A stretch of DNA of 64,000 bases from the NCBI RefSeq assembly GCF_000585395.1, contig NZ_KK073875.1, forward strand, positions 5,733,519 through 5,797,518. Direction: 5' to 3'. The DNA is from Saccharibacillus sacchari DSM 19268 (GTDB lineage: Bacteria; Bacillota; Bacilli; Paenibacillales; Paenibacillaceae). Position 1 is the stretch's first letter; the number at the start of each line of letters is the position of its first letter. This document shows, piece after piece, positions 61,731 through 64,000 of this stretch. Position numbers and translations under genes: made by a program. Under the pieces are notes generated by a model. The model made no database searches and was not told the DNA's origin. It saw only the letters and a list, made by a program, of their open reading frames with translations.

Positions 61731-61872
61731 ATAACGATTTGGTGTCTCGCCACCATAAAGGGCGAACGAAAAAATTGGGGTCTCGCTCCCATCAAAGGCG
61801 AACGAAAAAATCGGTGTTCGCTACCAACTTAAGTGCGAAGAAAAGACGGCTTAAATGCCGTCTTTTCTTATT
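61731..61872 (+). ncRNA. toxI: Type III antitoxin RNA (ToxI-like tandem repeats) with terminator
   Basis: Nearly three tandem repeats: 61739-61774 (36 nt), 61775-61810 (36 nt) and 61811-61845 (35 nt). Each runs T(T/C)GGnG, then a CTCGC or TTCGC loop, nnACC or CCC, an A-rich spacer, GCGA and a GAA(C)GAAAAA end. Each can form stem 1 (TGGTG/CACCA, TGGG/CCCA, GGT/ACC) whose loop TCGC pairs with downstream GCGA, an H-type pseudoknot. The stem 1 third base pair changes T-A, G-C, T-A, a compensatory change. The terminator (AAAAGACGGC / GCCGTCTTTT, 61841-61866) lies between the repeats and toxN, as in known type III loci. It would sequester the toxin as processed repeat units. Confidence 0.9.
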
Positions 61873-61886
61873 AGAGGAGAGGACAT

Positions 61887-62393
61887 ATGAAATTTTACAG
61901 ATTGAAAAACGAGTACGTAAACTACTTAAAAACCTTTGATAACAAAGTACAAGATAACTATAACGGAACGAGAGCGTATATAGGTATTGTTGTTCATATC
62001 GGATTATATAATTACTTTGCGCCCTTATCGTCTTATAAAAAATCTCAAGATAAATATAAAAAGAATGATACAATTTTCAAACTACATAGTCGAACAAATG
62101 AGAATGACAAACTGGGTCTTATACATATAAATAATATGATTCCCGTATTACCTACTGAACTAGAAGAAATAATCTTTGCAAACGAAGAAGAAAAGTACTC
62201 GATTCTTTTACAAAAACAATACCAATTTATTTTATCCAATGAAGCAAAAATCAATGAACAAGCAGAACGCTTATATCGAAGAGTAGTAGAGAAAAAAGAA
62301 ATTTTCTTTGTTAATCTTTCTTGCAATTTTCAGCTTCTTGAAGAGAAATGTCTACTTTTTAATAAAAAAGATGAAAACAAACTACATAACTAA
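61887..62393 (+). CDS. toxN: Type III toxin-antitoxin endoribonuclease (ToxN/AbiQ family)
   Basis: 168 residues, the family length. The family pattern is plain: MKFYRLKNEYVNYLKTFDNKV at the start, RAYIGIVVHI, the active-site block YFAPLSSYKK (S48, S49, K51), LGLIHINNMIPVL, then KQYQFILSNEAKINEQAERLYRRVV and the NFQLLEEK end. ToxN enzymes cut A-rich RNA and stop phage replication or growth until inhibited by the repeat RNA. GGAGAGG precedes the ATG. The gene is strikingly A+T-rich compared with all its neighbours, a sign of horizontal transfer. Confidence 0.93.
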   Translation: MKFYRLKNEYVNYLKTFDNKVQDNYNGTRAYIGIVVHIGLYNYFAPLSSYKKSQDKYKKNDTIFKLHSRTNENDKLGLIHINNMIPVLPTELEEIIFANEEEKYSILLQKQYQFILSNEAKINEQAERLYRRVVEKKEIFFVNLSCNFQLLEEKCLLFNKKDENKLHN

Positions 62394-62420
62394 ACTATAC
62401 ATGTACATGCTCATTTTCAA

Positions 62421-62461
62421 AAAAGCTGCCCACATCGCATCCGCGAAGGGCAGCCTTTTTA
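62421..62461 (+). terminator. toxN terminator
   Basis: AAGCTGCCC and GGGCAGCCTT pair around a 16-nt loop and are followed by TTTTT, 28 nt after the toxN stop. Confidence 0.85.
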
Positions 62462-62547
62462 AATTCATTTCAATCTGTTGACTTTAAATGTCTTGATTCA
62501 GCTCTTCGTCCTTTCTTTTCCTTCCCCACACACGAGGACGTGCCGCC

Positions 62548-62658
62548 AGTACCTTGTCAACGCTAAAGTAAAGGTAAGGTTACGCCCGACTGAAACGCAC
62601 CTAGAGCGTGTGCATTTCAGTCGAACGTAATCCTATGATTAAGAGTTGACAAGGTACT
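62548..62658. repeat. AGTACCTTGTC palindromic element (full copy)
   Basis: 111 nt. Outer arms AGTACCTTGTCAAC and GTTGACAAGGTACT are perfect; middle GGTTACG / CGTAATCC; inner stem GACTGAAACGCAC / GTGCATTTCAGTC; loop core CACCTAGAGCGTGTG (62598-62612). It lies between toxN and hprK, in the 3' region of hprK. Confidence 0.82.
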
Positions 62659-62659
62659 A

Positions 62660-62741
62660 GGCGAGGCGATTCTGCATGGGAGCGACTTTCGGCTTTCCGT
62701 CAGGAAAACGAGCATAAGCGACCAGGCAGAATCGCCTCGCC
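62660..62741. repeat. Palindromic element with 16-bp perfect arms
   Basis: GGCGAGGCGATTCTGC (62660-62675) and GCAGAATCGCCTCGCC (62726-62741) are exact complements around a 50-nt loop containing GGAAAACGAGCATAAGCGACC, which resembles the interior of the 51.2-kb element. It abuts the previous repeat and lies 33 nt beyond the hprK stop, so it may end hprK transcription. Confidence 0.72.
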
Positions 62742-62773
62742 TCGCCGCAGCCCCCACATCCGCAGTGTCACGC

Positions 62774-63691
62774 TCACCCCGGCATCTCGTCCGACAACCG
62801 CCCCATAAACTCCTCCGCCGCACTATACCCCAGCTGCTTCAGATACCAATTATTCGCCGCAGCCTCGATCAGTCCCGACGTATCGCGCCCCGGCTGAAGC
62901 TGAATCTCGATATGCGGAATTTTAACGCCCAAATATTCCGTGAACTGGTCCGCCACCTCCAGATCATTGTTGAGCGCTTTATCTTCCCACGGCGTCAACT
63001 CGATGTCCAGGACGATACGCGTCTCGTCCTGGAACGCCGTTCGCCCGTACTGCCGCACCACGTTGATCAACCCGATGCTCCGCAGTGCCAAAAACTCGCG
63101 CGTGATCGTATTATGCGTCCCCAGCAGCGTGGCCGGACCGAGCTTTTTGAGCACCACAACGTCATCCGCCACGAAACGATGCCCGCGACCGATCAGCGTA
63201 TGCGCCGTCTCGCTTTTCCCGATTCCCGAACGCCCGCGCAAAAGAACCCCGATGCCCGAGACGTTGATGCACACGCCGTGAATGGACATCTCCGGCGCCA
63301 GTGCTTTTAACAAATAACCGTCCAGCTTGGTGATAAATTCCGTCGTCTTATCCTGCGTACGCAGCAGCGGAATACCTTCCTGGTCGCAGTACATTTCGAG
63401 AAAAGGAATCTCCTGCTGCCCCGTCGTCACGATAAAGCACGGCGGATGGTACTTGACGATATTACCAATATGCAGCCTGCGTTCCTCTACCGTTTGCTGG
63501 AGCAAATATGTAATCTCTTTGCGTCCCAACACCTGAACCCGATTCATCGGAAAATAATCGAAGTAGCCGACGAATTCCAATCCGGGGCGGTGGGCTTTAG
63601 AACGGGTGATTTCGCGATCCAGACGCTCTGCTCCCGACAAAACCTCCAGTTTGAACGCTTTGACAATGCTTTCTACGGAAACCGACTTCAT
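62774..63691 (-). CDS. hprK: HPr kinase/phosphorylase
   Basis: 305 residues from the ATG at 63691 (AAGGAGG upstream); the 20-codon extension lacks a site. N-terminal Hpr_kinase_N domain to about residue 130, then the catalytic core with Walker A GRSGIGKSE (153-161), H139 in MSIHGVCINVSGIGVLLRG, and FVADDVV (D176, D177). The signature region reads FLALRSIGLINV (201-212), where Bacillus HprK has LEIRGLGIINV. It phosphorylates HPr on Ser46 in response to glycolytic intermediates and so controls CcpA-dependent catabolite repression. The palindromes at 62.55-62.74 kb lie in its 3' region. Confidence 0.95.
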   Translation of the reverse strand: MKSVSVESIVKAFKLEVLSGAERLDREITRSKAHRPGLEFVGYFDYFPMNRVQVLGRKEITYLLQQTVEERRLHIGNIVKYHPPCFIVTTGQQEIPFLEMYCDQEGIPLLRTQDKTTEFITKLDGYLLKALAPEMSIHGVCINVSGIGVLLRGRSGIGKSETAHTLIGRGHRFVADDVVVLKKLGPATLLGTHNTITREFLALRSIGLINVVRQYGRTAFQDETRIVLDIELTPWEDKALNNDLEVADQFTEYLGVKIPHIEIQLQPGRDTSGLIEAAANNWYLKQLGYSAAEEFMGRLSDEMPG

Positions 63692-63926
63692 GCGGTACTC
63701 CTCCTTAAATCGTAAAATAAAATCCGGCAGACCCGGTAATTTTGTTTCCAAACACCTTGTACGGAATGCTCAAGAAATCCGCCAAGCGGTCCCCGACGAA
63801 GATTGCGCCGCAATTCACAAAACGCCGCGCAACCAAATAAACGACCGGCAATCCGGCCTATAAAAAAAGCTTCCAGCCCGGAAATGGCATCCAAGCTGAA
63901 AACTTTGTCTAATCAACTGCAATCGA

Positions 63927-64000
63927 TCAATCGCAAGGCTGTGCCAGCACTTCGTCTTCTTCCCGCGTACGGAACGAAGATCCGCAACCGCAAGTCGCAA
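63927..64000 (-). CDS. HesB/IscA-type Fe-S assembly protein, C-terminal fragment
   Basis: The gene runs off the right edge of the window; the last 23 codons are seen. They encode ATCGCGSSFRTREEDEVLAQ, then PCD and a TGA stop. The CGCGSSF pattern with its paired cysteines is the hallmark C-terminus of A-type carriers (ErpA, IscA, YutM), which insert Fe-S clusters into apoproteins. It lies 235 nt upstream of hprK on the same strand. Too short for an orthologue assignment. Confidence 0.8.
   Translation of the reverse strand, partial: ATCGCGSSFRTREEDEVLAQPCD

Noticed and set aside
61739-61845. CRISPR array as explanation for the tandem repeats
   Set aside because: The 36-nt units are contiguous without spacers, and are followed by a terminator and a ToxN gene, which fits a type III antitoxin.

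Overview
The window looks like a chromosomal segment of a moderately G+C-rich, endospore-former-type Firmicute of the Paenibacillaceae (Paenibacillus or Saccharibacillus-like). This is inferred from the gene repertoire: HPr kinase HprK, the EcsAB transporter, the Firmicute-type primosome pair DnaB/DnaI, coproheme decarboxylase HemQ, a three-gene succinate dehydrogenase (SdhCAB), KtrAB potassium uptake, a full Mrp antiporter operon, and a YesM/YesN-type two-component pair beside a CUT1 sugar importer without its own ATPase. Most genes have strong purine-rich ribosome binding sites and several start with GTG or TTG. No rRNA or tRNA genes and no CRISPR array were seen.

Layout. 0.2-6 kb: an ADP-ribosylglycohydrolase, two tandem DUF1877 paralogues, a PLP aminotransferase, and a divergent TetR/MFS efflux pair. 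6-13 kb: ecsAB, a DEAD-box helicase, and a merR-MFS-usp operon. 13-18 kb: DedA, SDR, an orphan CheX, LysR and a PHP phosphatase. 18-25 kb: histidine kinase, AraC-type response regulator, solute-binding lipoprotein and two permeases. 26-36.7 kb: two acetyltransferases, sdhCAB split by palindromes, ktrBA and a CPBP protease. 37-44 kb: the Mrp operon with a fused MrpA-MrpB, headed by a KdpD-Usp-like gene. 44-56.5 kb: uvrC, trxA, dnaB-dnaI, hemQ, an OmpR-type two-component system, NDH-2 and a ferredoxin/flavodoxin-NADP reductase. 57-62.4 kb: small membrane proteins, a TraX-like protein, an ABC importer, and a complete type III toxin-antitoxin locus. 62.7-64 kb: hprK and the 3' end of a HesB/ErpA-type Fe-S protein.

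The main discovery target is the type III toxin-antitoxin module at 61.70-62.40 kb. A strong promoter drives nearly three tandem 36-nt repeats, each able to form an H-type pseudoknot. A terminator follows, then an A+T-rich ToxN/AbiQ-family endoribonuclease gene. It sits directly at the 3' end of an ABC operon and differs sharply in composition from its neighbours.

The second target is the non-coding repeat landscape. Four intergenic loci carry the same geometric array: four imperfect palindromes spaced about 51, 61 and 51 nt, with different core sequences at each locus (the first locus is cut by the window edge). At least two further families of 70-200 bp palindromes occur repeatedly, in 5' leaders, between operon genes and in 3' regions. 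Their stem sequences differ from copy to copy while pairing is preserved. Recognisable regulatory sites include a Rex-type operator before NDH-2, a perfect 18-bp palindrome over the merR promoter, direct repeats flanking the TetR/MFS promoter, and a cre-like site before sdhC.
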